DNA of 64,000 bases from Bolinopsis microptera (lineage: Eukaryota > Ctenophora > Tentaculata > Lobata > Bolinopsidae). Position 1 is the first letter of the stretch; each line of letters starts with the position of its first letter. The notes under the pieces are model-generated. The model was given only the letters and a program-made list of their open reading frames with translations, did not search any database and was not told where the DNA came from. Position numbers and translations under genes: made by a program. The stretch is taken from NCBI RefSeq assembly GCF_026151205.1, contig NC_087072.1, positions 15,290,169-15,354,168 on the forward strand. Direction: 5' to 3'. Below are positions 22,170-33,374 of this stretch, in pieces.

Positions 22170-22406
22170 GCCGCTGTTATACAGACTACAAATATGATAC
22201 TGGTATGTTTACGGACTCCGAGAGATTAGACCAGAGACTGTTGAGTTTAGGGAATTGTCAGGAATGGTGTGATGAGACTCCCCGATGTAAAGGAGTAGTC
22301 CTGAGTCCCGTGGATTGGGCTGTCCGAGAGTGCTATCTGGTGGCCACTACGCACATAACAGCAAGGAGTGGATGGGAATCGAGTTCTCTAACTAATTGTG
22401 GCCTGG
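22170..22406 (+). CDS. Galectin gene 1, exon 2: PAN/apple domain
   Basis: An AG acceptor at 22168-22169 and a G|GTAAAT donor bound a 237-nt exon, phase 1 at both ends. It encodes RCYTDYKYDTG, then LGNCQEWCDETPRCKGV, RECYLVATTHITARSGW and TNCG. Six cysteines, the WC...C-G motif and the C-x-L strand are the PAN/apple signature, a disulfide-bonded module for binding proteins or sugars outside the cell. In-frame joining with exon 1 places it directly after the signal peptide. Confidence 0.8.
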
Positions 22407-22459
22407 GTAAATTACAAAACACCTTTTTCCTTTTTAAGCTCTAGAGTTTTTATCGTGCA

Positions 22460-22548
22460 TGGTTTTCCGTAGGCCTCAAAGTGGTGCCTCAAAGTAGTGC
22501 CTCAAGGGCCTCAAAGTGGTGCCTCAAGGGCCTCAGTGCCTCAATGCG
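22460..22548. repeat. Short minisatellite (GCCTCAAAGTGGT)
   Basis: Variants of GCCTCAAAGTGGT and GCCTCAAGG repeat six or seven times shortly after exon 2. Confidence 0.7.
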
Positions 22549-23204
22549 TTACAAGATTATCTGTTACTAATTCATATCCATATTTTGCGATTTAGTATTC
22601 TCTGGTGTTGGGCCATGCCTTGGGTTGTGGAGCTCAGTTCTGCTTCCTATAGGTATAAATTGTGCATAAGGCTAGTTTTAAAGTTGAAAATCGAAAATTT
22701 GCACACGTGGGGACACGCCCAAATTTATAGAAAATTGCTAAAATCACTAAAAATTGCTGTTTTCACCATTTTCTGTCAACTTTGGAGTGCCGTTGTGATT
22801 ACAGTTCTTCTTAAAATACTTTGAAACTTTGCATGCTTATCAATCTATACATAAATTACGAATATGCAAAAATTTAAGGTCATTCAACAACATTGGATGC
22901 GCACGCAACGTCCGCTCAAAGTTTGCACGTGCGAAAGGTGATAATTTTGCTCTTTCGTGATTTCGAACAAATTCTGCTTTGCCACGACAGTTCAATTTCA
23001 TTATATATGAATTTAATTCCAACTTGAATGAGTATAATGTGGCATATTCAGTCAGTGATCGACCGATATGTTTACCTAAACACAAGGAAATGTTTTCAAA
23101 GGTAAAATTTCAAAATCGCGTTGAAATTACCTCCTTTGTCTTATTAATAAAGTTGTGAATTTCGACTTTAAAAAGTACCCTGACGTTATAATCAAAAAGA
23201 GATA

Positions 23205-23792
23205 ATATTTGACCAAAACCCATAATCATGGGTAGAGTGGACCGCTGCCAGTGTCTCTCTTTCCCAAACAAAAGGATATGATATCAATTTGATTGACTGC
23301 AGTTCTCAAATAGTCAAATGCAAAATGATACCGAAATTGAAATCGGTCGCTCGCTTTTCCCATTCATTTACAATTGTAATAGATTAAGAAGACCTACCCG
23401 AAGGCAGCTGTACTCGGCAATAAAGATTCAATAAATTTCAGCTAAGTCGCTATAGTTATAACTACCACCCTTATCCCGAAATACTAGGTATCGACCCAAC
23501 ACAACCCAAAGAGATTTTTACAGCATGTGATTGATGTAATTAATCGAAACTTATTACATTTACAATATATATATTTATGTATATCTGTATTTGACCAAAG
23601 TCCAAAACCCATAATCATGGGTAGAGTGGAACGCTGCCAGTGTCTCTCTTTCCCAAACAAAAGGATATGATATTAATTTGATTGACCGTTCTCAAATGCA
23701 AAATGAATTCGAGAATGAAATCGGTCGCTCGCTTTTCCCATTCATTCACGGCTTACGAATAATTCGGGTAGTTCTTCTTAATCTATTACAAT
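23205..23792. repeat. 200-bp direct repeat pair with inverted ends
   Basis: 23205-23402 and 23590-23792 are about 90% alike (shared AACCCATAATCATGGGTAGA and AATCGGTCGCTCGCTTTTCC). The ends are inverted relative to each other: GATTAAGAAGACCTACCCGA near 23382 against its complement near 23763. Non-autonomous transposon copies are likely. 23793-24750 holds nothing further that can be recognised. Confidence 0.7.
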
Positions 23793-24760
23793 TGTTTTAA
23801 AAAAAGCACTAACTTCAATGAATAGCGAATATCTTTATGAAGGAGCAAGGTAGGAAAACTTTCAAGTAGATTTTCAGAATGCTTGAACAATTATCTAAGT
23901 TGAAAATGTCCTCAGATTTTGAATAAAATTACTCCTTATAATGGTGTAAAATCGATTTGAAAAGTTGTTATTTTGTCAAAAAACCAAGTTTTAAAAACAT
24001 TTAATCTGATGAAATGATGATGATGACGTTAAATTATTTTTCGACATAATGTAAACTAAAGCATAAACAATTATCTCTAAAACCTTTGGTTCGAGATGAC
24101 TGTATCTTTTCTACTTTCGAATCTACGGACACTTAAATGTAGGCTACAGAAAAAGCAGGCACATCTGTTCATATTATATAAAGGAGGAAGTGCTGGGGCA
24201 GCATTGAGCACATCTAATTACAACCCTTATATGCTTACTAATGGAAAAGTCGTTATTTGTAACACGGGAGTATCCTGTTGGTGATATGTTGTGACACACA
24301 TATTGATATGTCGGGATACTGTCAAAAGAGATCTCGAGATGACAAATACTCCAAACCAAAGAGAGTTTTTTCTGTGTGGTAATTTTCTTATTACCTTTTA
24401 GCCTTATAATAAGGACTGATGTTGACCTCTGGGGATATTTCTAAGTTGTCAGACCGTGAACTAAGAGAAAAGTTAATAGAACAACCTGGGCCTAGTACTG
24501 GCACTCCGAGGAAAGTATAAGAGGTGCAACTGTTAAACCTTAGTAGTAAAGTTCGATCTTCTGGATCAGGGTAAAGTTGAAAACTGACCCGAGTCATGAT
24601 TGCATCCGGATGGATACTCAGTATGAGAAAGTTCCACTTAATTACGTAGTTTCTCATGGAACCTAGGTACGTAATTAAGTGCCTCAAGTTACCGATACAG
24701 TACACACTACGTAAATGTTATCTAGGGTTAGCCCCTGTGTGATAGTATTTTCCCCACACA

Positions 24761-24832
24761 TCTTACTATATATAAAGCGAGACGATATATATATATATAT
24801 ATGGATGGATGGATATGATTGATGGATGGATC
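24761..24832 (+). repeat. Helitron-like terminal motif followed by (AT)n and (ATGG)n microsatellites
   Basis: TCTTACTATATATAAAGCGA preceded by A, then GACG, about 10 AT units and degenerate ATGG units. See 8009-8061 for the same motif on the other strand. Confidence 0.45.
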
Positions 24833-24839
24833 CGTACCA

Positions 24840-25110
24840 TTTTACTGACACCAAGGCATCAACTTTAACGGGACTTTCCGCAAAAACCGTAAAAGATATA
24901 CAACTGAAACTTTTTTCACCGGGTCAAATGCTTTAATGGCCTCCAAATCAGCATGAAACAATAAAAATTGGCCAAGAAATAGGAGTTTTAGAGCCCAAAA
25001 TTTGGACCCCCAAGTGGTGTCAAAAACGCGAATTAAATAGGTAATGATTATTTTAGTCTCTTGAGTCTTGACACCATTTTAAGGTTATACTGCTATAATG
25101 CCCGAGGTAA
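24840..25110 (+). repeat. Dispersed repeat shared with 46615-46870
   Basis: The two copies share CTTTCCGCAAAAACCGTAAA, CAAATGCTTTAATGGCC and AACGCGAATTAAATAGGTAA in the same order with about 85-90% identity. Both lie downstream of TATATA-rich TTACTATATATA-type motifs, so they are likely parts of one element family. Confidence 0.75.
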
Positions 25111-25139
25111 TGGAAATATTTTTTTCCAGGGACTTGTAG

Positions 25140-27690
25140 TCGGATCCCAACCGTTCTAAAAGGGTATCTCGTTAGCTTTTCGTGTTAAAAGCAATTTCTC
25201 AACGGTTATCACCTCTCAATTTTTTTAAATTACGGTTTCTTAAGGTCAAAGGATCGGCTGCTAACAGCAAAACTTTCGCAATTGCCGACTCATGCACATC
25301 ATATACTCAAAAACGCTCACTTTAGGAGTCATTAGTAAATGACTACTACATCAACATGATTTGTGACAACTCCAACAATTTTTCCTTGGCACCAATTTAA
25401 ATTAAATGTGTTGACAAAAATTCCCTAGCATTAGCAGGGTTCGAGATTTGACTGAGGGCATTCAGGTAACATACCACTACCAGGTTCATATCACCAGTTG
25501 AAATGAATCTTAATTTCGGCATGCAATGCCTTATAAGTTATAAGCTTATTGTAGGATCACGGGGTTTATATAATAGGTCTCGATCAGATGCTAATTTAGC
25601 TATTTAGGTTTCACATGTGAAATTTTTCCAGCTTTGGGTAAAGTGGATTTAGAGCGGGGAGGGGGTATAAATGACCAAAATCTAAACGATCTCTTACTTA
25701 CGGGGCACTACGGGACAAGGGACGGATATCGGGCCTAATAGCTGTTTTTAATGAGAGGCTGGGGTATGGACCTAAATGGTCAACGTGAGGATAGCATGAG
25801 GATTTAGGATGCTCTGCCTGCCTTTCATGGGGTCTTGTAACCCTAAAAGCTGGTATTTCTTATCTAAATTAACCTTGGTTACATCCCGTGCTGTTTCGAA
25901 TATATAATTAGATTTATAGGTCCAATATCAAGCGAAAAAGTCTGATCTCCTGTACTGATGTTACACTTACATGATATCCGACGCAAGGATCTCCGAAGTC
26001 CGATCTTAAAGTTGGATCTCAGAGCCAAAATGAGGAACCTAAGCCTTGGTTCCTCTCTTTGAGAGTCAAACAGGAAATTCGGTGTTATCAACTCAAACTC
26101 GGATTCGTAGCACAATTGAAAAACCAAAGAATATAAATTTTAATGCATTTCCCGACATCCTAAAATTAATGTCAGGTCGTATTCGATTCAGTGGCCCAAA
26201 CTCCAGTAGGTTACAAGACTTGAGTTCAAGTCGAGAAGCACTTTGATTAAGCATGATCCTTGTCTAGTTGGAGTTTTCGCATATCATGCAGTAGTTATCT
26301 ACTAATTACTCCTAAACTGAGCGTTTTAGAGTCGAATCTCGAACCCTGCCATTCAGCCAAGTAATCTTAATCTGAAGTTCTAGAATTAAAGTTCTAATGT
26401 TCTAGTACTAGTGTATTAGTGCCCTAGATAAGATCTCGAGGCAGCTGTAATAACAAAAGAGCTAGCTAGTAACCACTTGATTAAAAAACGAGGGAATGAC
26501 ACACATTATCATACGATGGGAAAATCTATGCGAATCAAACCACTGCGGTATTACTATTATGGTAAATGAGCTAAATTAAACTGCCGCCAACAGATCTCAA
26601 TCCAGCGATTACAGACCAATATTGGTCGAGGCAGTGAAGTCAATTATAAATATAAAGTGGGGTACTGGTCAGCGGTCAAGCAACAATCTGGCCCGGATCC
26701 AGTGCCGAATTATTTTAGGTCCGGTATTCTTATAGTCTTTGTACATATTATGGTTTTATGGAATGAATAAATTAAAAGTTGAATTTTTGTCATTACATTT
26801 TGGCTAAATTGGTGCCAATGAAAAATTGTTGGAGTTTTCACAAATCATGCAGAAGTTAAACTTATTTACTAATCACTCCTAAAGTGAACGTTTTTGAGTA
26901 TATGATGTGCATGAGTCGGCAAGGGCAAACAATTTGCTGTTAGCAACTGACCCTTTGACCTTTACTTTGACCTTTACTAAAGTAACCGTAAATTTGAAAA
27001 ATTGCCCTTTCGTAAGACACAAGTATGCTGCTGTCTGGCCCATTAAGAGAGATGCCCAATAAAGTAGATCATTCTCCAATTTTTGTAGGTGTTTCTGGAC
27101 ACAAAGTGAGTCATCTTACATCTTGTGACAAATGCTATGATGCTCATGAGTCTTTAAGACCTTTCTAGTTAACAGTCCAATAGCCCATTTGTGAATACTT
27201 TCATTGTTCGCTAGACAAAAATCTGTTTTTCAGCCACATTTCCGAAAATAAGCCTTTTATGGTATATGTTGCTTCATACGTTGTATATAAATGTGGCCAT
27301 TATGTACACTTCAGTGTCTCAGAATAGTCTCTACGACCTTCCTAGGCGGAAATGCCAAAAATCACGGAAATTATGAACTGCGTCAAGCCAAAAACCCTTT
27401 ATCGGCCATATTTCCGAAACGAAGTATTTTAAGGTATATATTGCTTCATAAATTGTATGTAAATGTGGCTATTAGACACATTTTGGTGTATCGGAATAGT
27501 CTTTAAGACCTTCCTGGGCTGAAATACAAAAATTTGAGTGACCGCGAATCCATGAAAAAGAGTGTGGCCGAAAACGCCCTCATTACATTTATTTCAAAAA
27601 TGCAATGAAGTCCAAATGTTTTAAGAATCATCTAGAGAGGTGATAACTGTTGAGAAATCGCTTTTAACACGAAAAGCTAACGAGATTTCG
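25140..27690. mobile_element. Large inverted-repeat element next to gene 1 exon 3
   Basis: 25150-25245 (CTCGTTAGCTTTTCGTGTTA) is the complement of 27635-27690. 25250-25400 pairs with 26800-26950. 25300-25455 pairs again with a second copy at 26265-26345 (both carry the word CAGGGTTCGAGAT or its complement). The right arm therefore contains the sub-repeat twice. The outer right arm ends about 12 bp before the AG acceptor of exon 3 at 27702. No transposase was recognised inside. Confidence 0.7.
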
Positions 27691-27701
27691 TTTCGTCCCA
27701 G

Positions 27702-28031
27702 ACTATTGGAGCAAGAACGCTGGTAAATATCTGAGCGGCTACAGCGCAGGAACCGCCAAATACGACAGTCTTCTGAAGGCTCAGAGCGAATGTCTCAAAC
27801 GATCCGGTCAGTTCAAACTTGCAGTTAATTGGTTATCTTGAAATTTGATACACTAAAGATATACAGTCACAGAATCTCTGGTAAAATATCAATTCACCTT
27901 AAAATTTAAATGCCACCTTCTCCTACTAGACTGTGGAGGTATCACATACGAGACTTCATCCAGAAAGTTCACTCTGCGAACAGGAATCGACCTCAAGGAC
28001 AGTTCCTCCAGTGAAATCTCCTGGATATATA
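27702..28031 (+). CDS. Galectin gene 1, exons 3-4: apple-like module
   Basis: Exon 3 is 27702-27806 and exon 4 is 27930-28031, both phase 1 at each end except the shared codon S-D across the intron. Together they encode YWSKNAGKYLSGYSAG, LLKAQSECLKRSDCGGITYE, KFTLRTGIDLKDSS and EISWIY. The A-x-x-x-C...DCGG-I/V-x-Y and F-T-L-R pattern resembles PAN-type modules with only two cysteines. The exon 3 donor is GTCAGT, weaker than usual. The function is inferred to be extracellular binding. Confidence 0.65.
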
Positions 28032-28234
28032 GTAAGATGTTAATGAGTAGTAAACACACTCAATTAGGGTTATTGGATACAATTAACAATTAGCATTAGC
28101 AAAAATCACCACTAATTAGGGTTAACATAAGTAATTATACACAAAATCAGGTGCGCCATTTTATAGGTGGGGTATAAGTACCATTATGTATACTACTCTA
28201 GTAACTGTCCATTTAACTTTTCCTTATACTTCAG

Positions 28235-28468
28235 ATAGATTTGTTCTTAAAATTGCCCCAAGATCGGGCGGGATCAGGGACAAAAGGATTTCGCGATTAT
28301 TTTGGCCAAATTTCGCGATACCGCGAAATTTAACAGGCTATACATTAAACTATACATAAAATTTGTCGCGGAGAATGGGAAATTTCGCGATTTCGATATG
28401 GCGTCACTTCGACCAGGAAACCAGATTACCGCTAGGGGAGTATACCAGGATGGTACTTCAAAATTTAG
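28235..28468 (+). pseudogene. Galectin gene 1, first galectin exon with 120-nt insert
   Basis: It aligns to gene 3 exon 47438-47552: the start (ATCGGGCGGGAT) and end (GATATGGCGTCACTTCGACC to AAATTTAG) match. 28275-28394 is extra sequence rich in TTTCGCGA words, in place of four bases. It introduces a TAA in frame and shifts the frame. Trp in the ITAWGVYQDG strand is Arg here. The insert has no clear TIR; CGCGAAATT words suggest a small palindromic insertion. Confidence 0.7.
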
Positions 28469-28669
28469 GTATATTTTTCTCATATTATACGTGTTATACA
28501 TTTTATACACGTTATAGAGAATTTTAACATGTTGTCCATGAATCAATGTTTTACTTTTTATACCATGCGGGTATGAAACGAAATTGTAATGAACTCCAGA
28601 ATCTAATTCACGATATCAATACATGTAGTCACACTTTTATCCGCTACTGATTTCCACTAATGGCTTCAG

Positions 28670-29558
28670 TGTGAATATTGTCGCGGTACCGGATCGGAAC
28701 ACCATCCTGCTTCATGTGGACTTTAGATTTAACGTACTTGTGCTGAACAGCAAATTTGGACGTTGGGGATCGGAAAAGAGGTATATGATGCAGACATTGC
28801 GATAAGTTATAATATATTGTTATAATGTATAAGTTATAAGCCAATAATATTATCATTATTTACTTGGTGCAATATATTGGAAAAGTTGCCATTCAGCTGT
28901 TGAAAATTTGTGTAAATCAATAATATGAAATATTATTAACACTACTGCCATATCGTAGGTAGCAACTTTTCGAATAAAATAATAAAATATCTTTATTTTC
29001 AGGGTGAATTACAGCAACAAAAGATTTGAAGCAGGCGAAGAGTTCACAGTTACGATTAAAGTCTCAGCTGATGAATATCAAGTCTACCTCAACGATGCAG
29101 AAATTGGAAGATACCCTGTGCGAGAATTAAACCTAGCTAACGCTGGTATGACTATGATACTATTTACAATTAAGCATTGAAAAAAACTAGGACTGATCAT
29201 TCTATCGATTATTTAATGCATGAATACCATAATACCGTGGCTTAATGGCTATTGAGTGCTGCGAGTGATAATGCCCAAACGTAGTTGAGGGTTAGCGTCC
29301 CGCACGAAATCCAATGATTATGAAGCTTTGATATTGGCGGGCGAGCTACATTTGGCATTACTTCTGAATCGTGATAGCCGACTGGCGAATGGCTGTCACG
29401 TGTTTAGAAACGGCTGTTACCTGTAAAAACAAATATGCCTCCCCCAACCGTATTTAGTTCTGGTGTTTTGAAATACTAATCGGTGCACAATTTCAGTTCA
29501 GCTAAAGGGCGGCAGCAAAGGCTTCGAGTGGACCTTACTTGGCATACCTTCGAACTAA
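28670..29558 (+). CDS. Galectin gene 1, galectin exons 2-4
   Basis: Exons 28670-28780, 29003-29145 and 29497-29558. They encode NTILLHVDFRFNVLVLNSKF and RWGSEKR (sugar-binding H-x-D-x-R, N and W-x-x-E-K-R), then NYSNKRFEAGEEFTV and YQVYLNDAEIGRYPV, then VQLKGGSKGFEWTLLGIPSN and a stop. All splice phases agree with gene 3. The canonical galectin H-x-N-x-R has Asp for Asn. These exons remain intact despite the broken exon before them, so the damage is recent or bypassed by splicing. Confidence 0.8.
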
Positions 29559-29694
29559 GTTAAGGTAAGTTACGGTTATTTTAGTTTGAAGTTTCATCCA
29601 GCTTCTAACACAAAATAACTCATTATATATCTATAATTCTATAAAGTGTAATTATGACCAATAATTTATTATGTTTCAATTATAAAAGTGCAAC

Positions 29695-29815
29695 CCTCTT
29701 ATCAGTCGAGAAGCGTGTTTGAAGACGGTAGACGGCGTTGTAAGATAAAGTTAAACAACAGCTGTTTCCTGCAGACGCTCACCGCGTTCTTCTTATCAGC
29801 CGGGGCTTCATACTC
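29695..29815 (+). repeat. Conserved 3'-flank block of the galectin units (copy 2)
   Basis: Same block as at 9875-9993, here following gene 1. Confidence 0.7.
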
Positions 29816-29839
29816 AACAATTTATTTGTTGTTTATTAT

Positions 29840-31540
29840 GGTCAGTTATGGTTAAAATCAGGTCAAAACCTGCATTTCATAGAAGAGGACTGAAACATTT
29901 TTTGGGGGCTCTCAAATGTCTTTAAAACCGAAAAAACGTTGGAGCCCTAAAATTCAGACTGGGAAAATCGCCCATTTGGCCACGCCCATTTTTGGTACCA
30001 AAATGTCCAGGCACAATTTGAGAGAAATATATAATGTCATTCCTTACATATTAGGGGTCTATATTTATGTTTTTTGCACGACGAATCGATTAACAAGGTG
30101 CTTTAAAGCTCTAAAACACTTATTTTTTTGCAATTTTCAAGATGCAGTTTATGGCTGTCGATAGAGCTTTATATGCTATTGTATGGTTTTGATACAATCT
30201 TTCAACACCTGACATAGGTAATAGGGGTCACAAACACTATAATGTCAGGAACTGGGCAGTGGCCGAGATAAATATTGATAATTACTTGGACTCAGAAGAT
30301 GTGCCCCAGAACCTCACGTCTGAGTGACAGTGGGCCTTATCGATCATGAGCCGCAAATCACAATGGCTTTGGGCCTCAGAGACAAGGGCATTTGTACTCT
30401 TGGCTTAAATTGGCTCTTTGCTAGTATCATCAATCAGGTTTCTAACTTCTATATCATCTGCCTTTCCAGTGCCCATCCGTCTCTTTGAGATTCATCATTA
30501 CTTCAAGTTCAATCATTTCGTTTCTGTTCAAGTTCAACTGTAGGCGTAATGAGAGACTTCAGTCCAGCATTAAAGTCAATATCTGTAGATTTAGTAATAT
30601 GTGGTTTCGCTAATTTTAAGGTAATTGTGTTCAGTAAGCAAGTTTGTAAGTTTTCAGCCCACTGCCCCAAAGTATTGGCCCCCAGAGCACTGGTCATACT
30701 GGAGCACTGGTAGTGCACAAGGTAATGCTGATTTTTTGCTTAATATAGCTCATGTTTAAGTTCCTTTTTCAGCAGTCTTCCCTATCATACTGGCATAAAA
30801 ACAGATTCACCTCATTTATCTCTAAATATAATGGCACCAAGTCCAAAGTTGCAGGTGCCAGAGGTCCTGGGGCTGACAATAATTGGGGCAAGAGGTAGGT
30901 GGACATTCGATAACCTGTAGGGCCCAGGTAAAAGATAATATTTAGAGATAAATTGGGTGAATCTGTTTTTATGCCAGTATGATAGGAAGACTGAAAGGAA
31001 CTTAAATAAGAGCTATGTTAAGCAAAAAATCAGCACTACCATGTTCATTACCAGTGCTCCAGCATTACCAGTGCTCTGGGGGCCAATACTTTGGGGCAGT
31101 AGGGCTGAAAACTTACAAACTTGCTTGCTGAACACAATTACCTTAAAAGTAGCGAAACCACATATTGCTAAATCTACAGATTTTGACTTTATTGCTGGAC
31201 TGAAGTCCCTCATTACGCCTACAGTTGAACAGAAGCGAAATGATTGAACTTGAAGTTAGAAGTAATAATGAATCTCAAAAAATAAGTGTTTTAGAGTTTT
31301 AAGAACCATACCAATCGATTCGTCGTGCAAAAAACATAGATTTAGACCCCTAACATGTTAGGAATGACATTATATATATTTCTCTCAAATTGTGCCTAGT
31401 TATTTTGGTACCAAAAATGGGCGTGGCCAAATGGGCGATTTTCCCAATCTGAGTTTTTTCGGTTCTCAAGACCTTTGAGAGCCCCCAAACAAATTTTCAG
31501 CCCTCTGCTATGAAATGCAGGTAAATTGCCATAACTGACC
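29840..31540. mobile_element. 1.7-kb near-perfect palindrome (foldback element)
   Basis: It begins GGTCAGTTATGG (29840) and ends CCATAACTGACC (31529-31540). The left arm 29870-30140 is complementary to 31265-31525, 30485-30720 to 31040-31275, and the centre 30780-30835 to 30940-30990. The left arm carries about 340 bp (30141-30484) with no partner. There is no long ORF. It sits between gene 1's 3' block and the next duplicated promoter block, within DNA that is continuous at 49600-49640. Confidence 0.85.
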
Positions 31541-31559
31541 GGACTAGAACACATCTACT

Positions 31560-32265
31560 GAAAAAACTTGCTTGGAACGTTTCGACTTGATTATCTGGCA
31601 ATCTTCTAAGATATTTTTGTCATACGTTGTATGACCCGCCGCGCAGATATTCAAGTCAAAATGTTAAAAAATATTTTCTTACTCTTTTACTGTGTTGTCC
31701 TCGTATTTCAATAAAGTTGTATTATTTAGCAAACAAAGTTTAGTATTCCAACAAACATCTTCTGATCTAATGTAAACTATGTGTGTCGTATAAGTACTTC
31801 AGAGTGCATCATAAAATAAAATAATGATCTTTATTCATGCCCGTCACCAAGACTTTAACAAGCTGTGTCACTGAGAAAGAAAACAATTTTCCGTAAACTT
31901 TGTCGACTGAGTAATTGTTTCCCTACCTATCCTGAAGGCAAAAAGCAGAGAATAAGTATTTGTGTTCAGATATGCTACTATACTGCTAGGAGGTCACCAA
32001 ATGTTGCAATGTTGTCAACAATTATAACGACTTCTTCAAAATATTCGATGTTGTAACTGTAAGGTGCACGGCACACTGCACTTTCCCAAAATATTAATGC
32101 GTCGAAAGTTAGCGAATTATTCAGGTTCTTAACTGTTGAAATTTGGATTTTGGGTTGACCACCAGCCATGCCCGAGACTTACTTCAACAATGTGGTCTCT
32201 GTTAATTAGTGTTAAAGTTATACTGTTAAGGTTTTTCTCGAAAAAGAATGTAATGAATAATGATG
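31560..32265 (+). repeat. Duplicated promoter-type flank without a signal exon (partner 49640-50290)
   Basis: The first 250 bp resemble the promoter of genes 1 and 3 but diverge before the ATG; the rest (AGGAGGTCACCAAATGTTGC onward) matches 49990-50290. This shows the segmental duplications extend beyond the genes. No exon is present. Confidence 0.65.
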
Positions 32266-32274
32266 GTTTCAGCT

Positions 32275-32592
32275 GAGCCCCCACCTTACCCTTATAGCCG
32301 AACGTGCTCGTAAAGTTGCTGCTTGGGTACTGAGTGCGTTTAAAACAAGAAACAAAGTCACCATGCTGACCATTTAGAAACCTCTCATCAGAAGCCATCT
32401 CGAGTACTGTTGCCCCTTATGGAATATTTCCAATAATACGGACGTCCAACAACTGGAAGGGGTTCAGCGCACGTTTACAACGAGAATAGATGGCCTACGC
32501 CCTACAGCATCTAAACTAATAGCAGAGACTCAAGGCCTTAAATTTGATGTCGTTGCAACGAAGGAGAGAACGATAAACCAGTGCCCAAATGG
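32275..32592 (+). pseudogene. LINE RT thumb fragment (CR1/Rex-like)
   Basis: It reads ARKVAAWVLSAFKTRNKVT, a TAG, then LIRSHLEYCCPLWNISNNTD and LEGVQRTFTTRI, the well-known 'aLiRp.LEYc.pvW...di..lE.VQr.fTr.i' block. Short and with an internal stop. Confidence 0.8.
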
Positions 32593-32610
32593 GTACCGGC
32601 CGCAAAAATT

Positions 32611-32690
32611 GACCCCCCCCCCCCCCCCCGACAATTGACCCCCCGAAAATTGACCCCCTATGTAATTACACTGGGGTCAATTGTCGCGAA
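32611..32690. repeat. Poly-C tract with inverted GACAATTGACCCC words
   Basis: A run of about 19 C is followed by two copies of AATTGACCCCC and an inverted GGGGTCAATTGTCG. It resembles the G/C-terminal hairpin elements further right but no boundaries were found. Confidence 0.5.
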
Positions 32691-32699
32691 ATTTAGGGA

Positions 32700-32830
32700 C
32701 CCTGACCAAAGTTTTTATTGAAACTACTTTTGTTCATGGTTCATGCTACCCTGACCATTGTGAGCCGAAAATTTTTTTGGTCTTCTCAAGTCCGTACCTA
32801 CATCCATATACTTATTATAAAGAACGTAAT
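32700..32830 (+). repeat. Segmental duplicate of 50600-50800
   Basis: AAACTACTTTTGT, GAGCCGAAAAT and GTCTTCTCAAGTCC occur in the same order in both places, continuing the duplication seen at 31560-32265. Confidence 0.65.
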
Positions 32831-33374
32831 ATTTGGCCCTTGGATTGAAATGCGCAATTTGTCACGGAGAACTGAAAAAATAGCGATTTGTCACGAGGAT
32901 CTGAGAAAATCGCGAGCGAGATTTGTGAGCGACATTTTTGATTTTGATCGATTTTGTGGTAATTACGTTGTGTTCAGTGCAATCTACATTTTAATCGACT
33001 GTATCTTCGGTTGTGACGGATATTTTTTGATGCGATAAAAACTGACTACCAAAGAAAACTATTAGCTTCCTCCCTGTGACCACGGTCTTTCTAATAATAG
33101 TATACACTATAAAGTGTATAACAGCAACGGTCGTGCTTGCCAGCCAGTGGCGTAACGTTGCCTGTTAGCGCCCCAGCTAGAAATGCGCCCCCCTAGCTGC
33201 TGGCGCCCCCTCCCCTTTTGGTGCCCCTCCCAAATGAACACTCTTGCAACCGTTGCATGTACCATCAGTATTCACACTCAGAATTAAGTTTCGTCATTTT
33301 CCGATACGAGATTGGGACGGGTTCTATAAACAAACAAACATGTTCCTGACGATCGCTTTAGTTTAATTGCTATA

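Larger units (their letters stand above)
10769..29558 (+). pseudogene. Galectin gene 1: secreted PAN - apple-like - galectin protein, first galectin exon broken
   Basis: Exons by phase and homology: 10769-10823 (signal peptide), 22170-22406 (PAN/apple), 27702-27806 and 27930-28031 (apple-like), 28235-28468, 28670-28780, 29003-29145 and 29497-29558 (galectin). All junction phases agree except at 28235-28468, where a 120-nt insert at 28275-28394 (4 nt in gene 3) brings an in-frame TAA and a net +116 frameshift. Without the insert the product would be a secreted two-module lectin. The insert may make it a pseudogene, may be removed by alternative splicing, or may be polymorphic. The introns are packed with repeats. 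Joining exon 1 to exon 2 across 11 kb is an inference. Confidence 0.65.

Noticed and set aside
33150-33240. CAGTGGCGTAACG-type word resembling a hAT element terminus
   Set aside because: Only one end could be seen; no mirrored terminus or target duplication.
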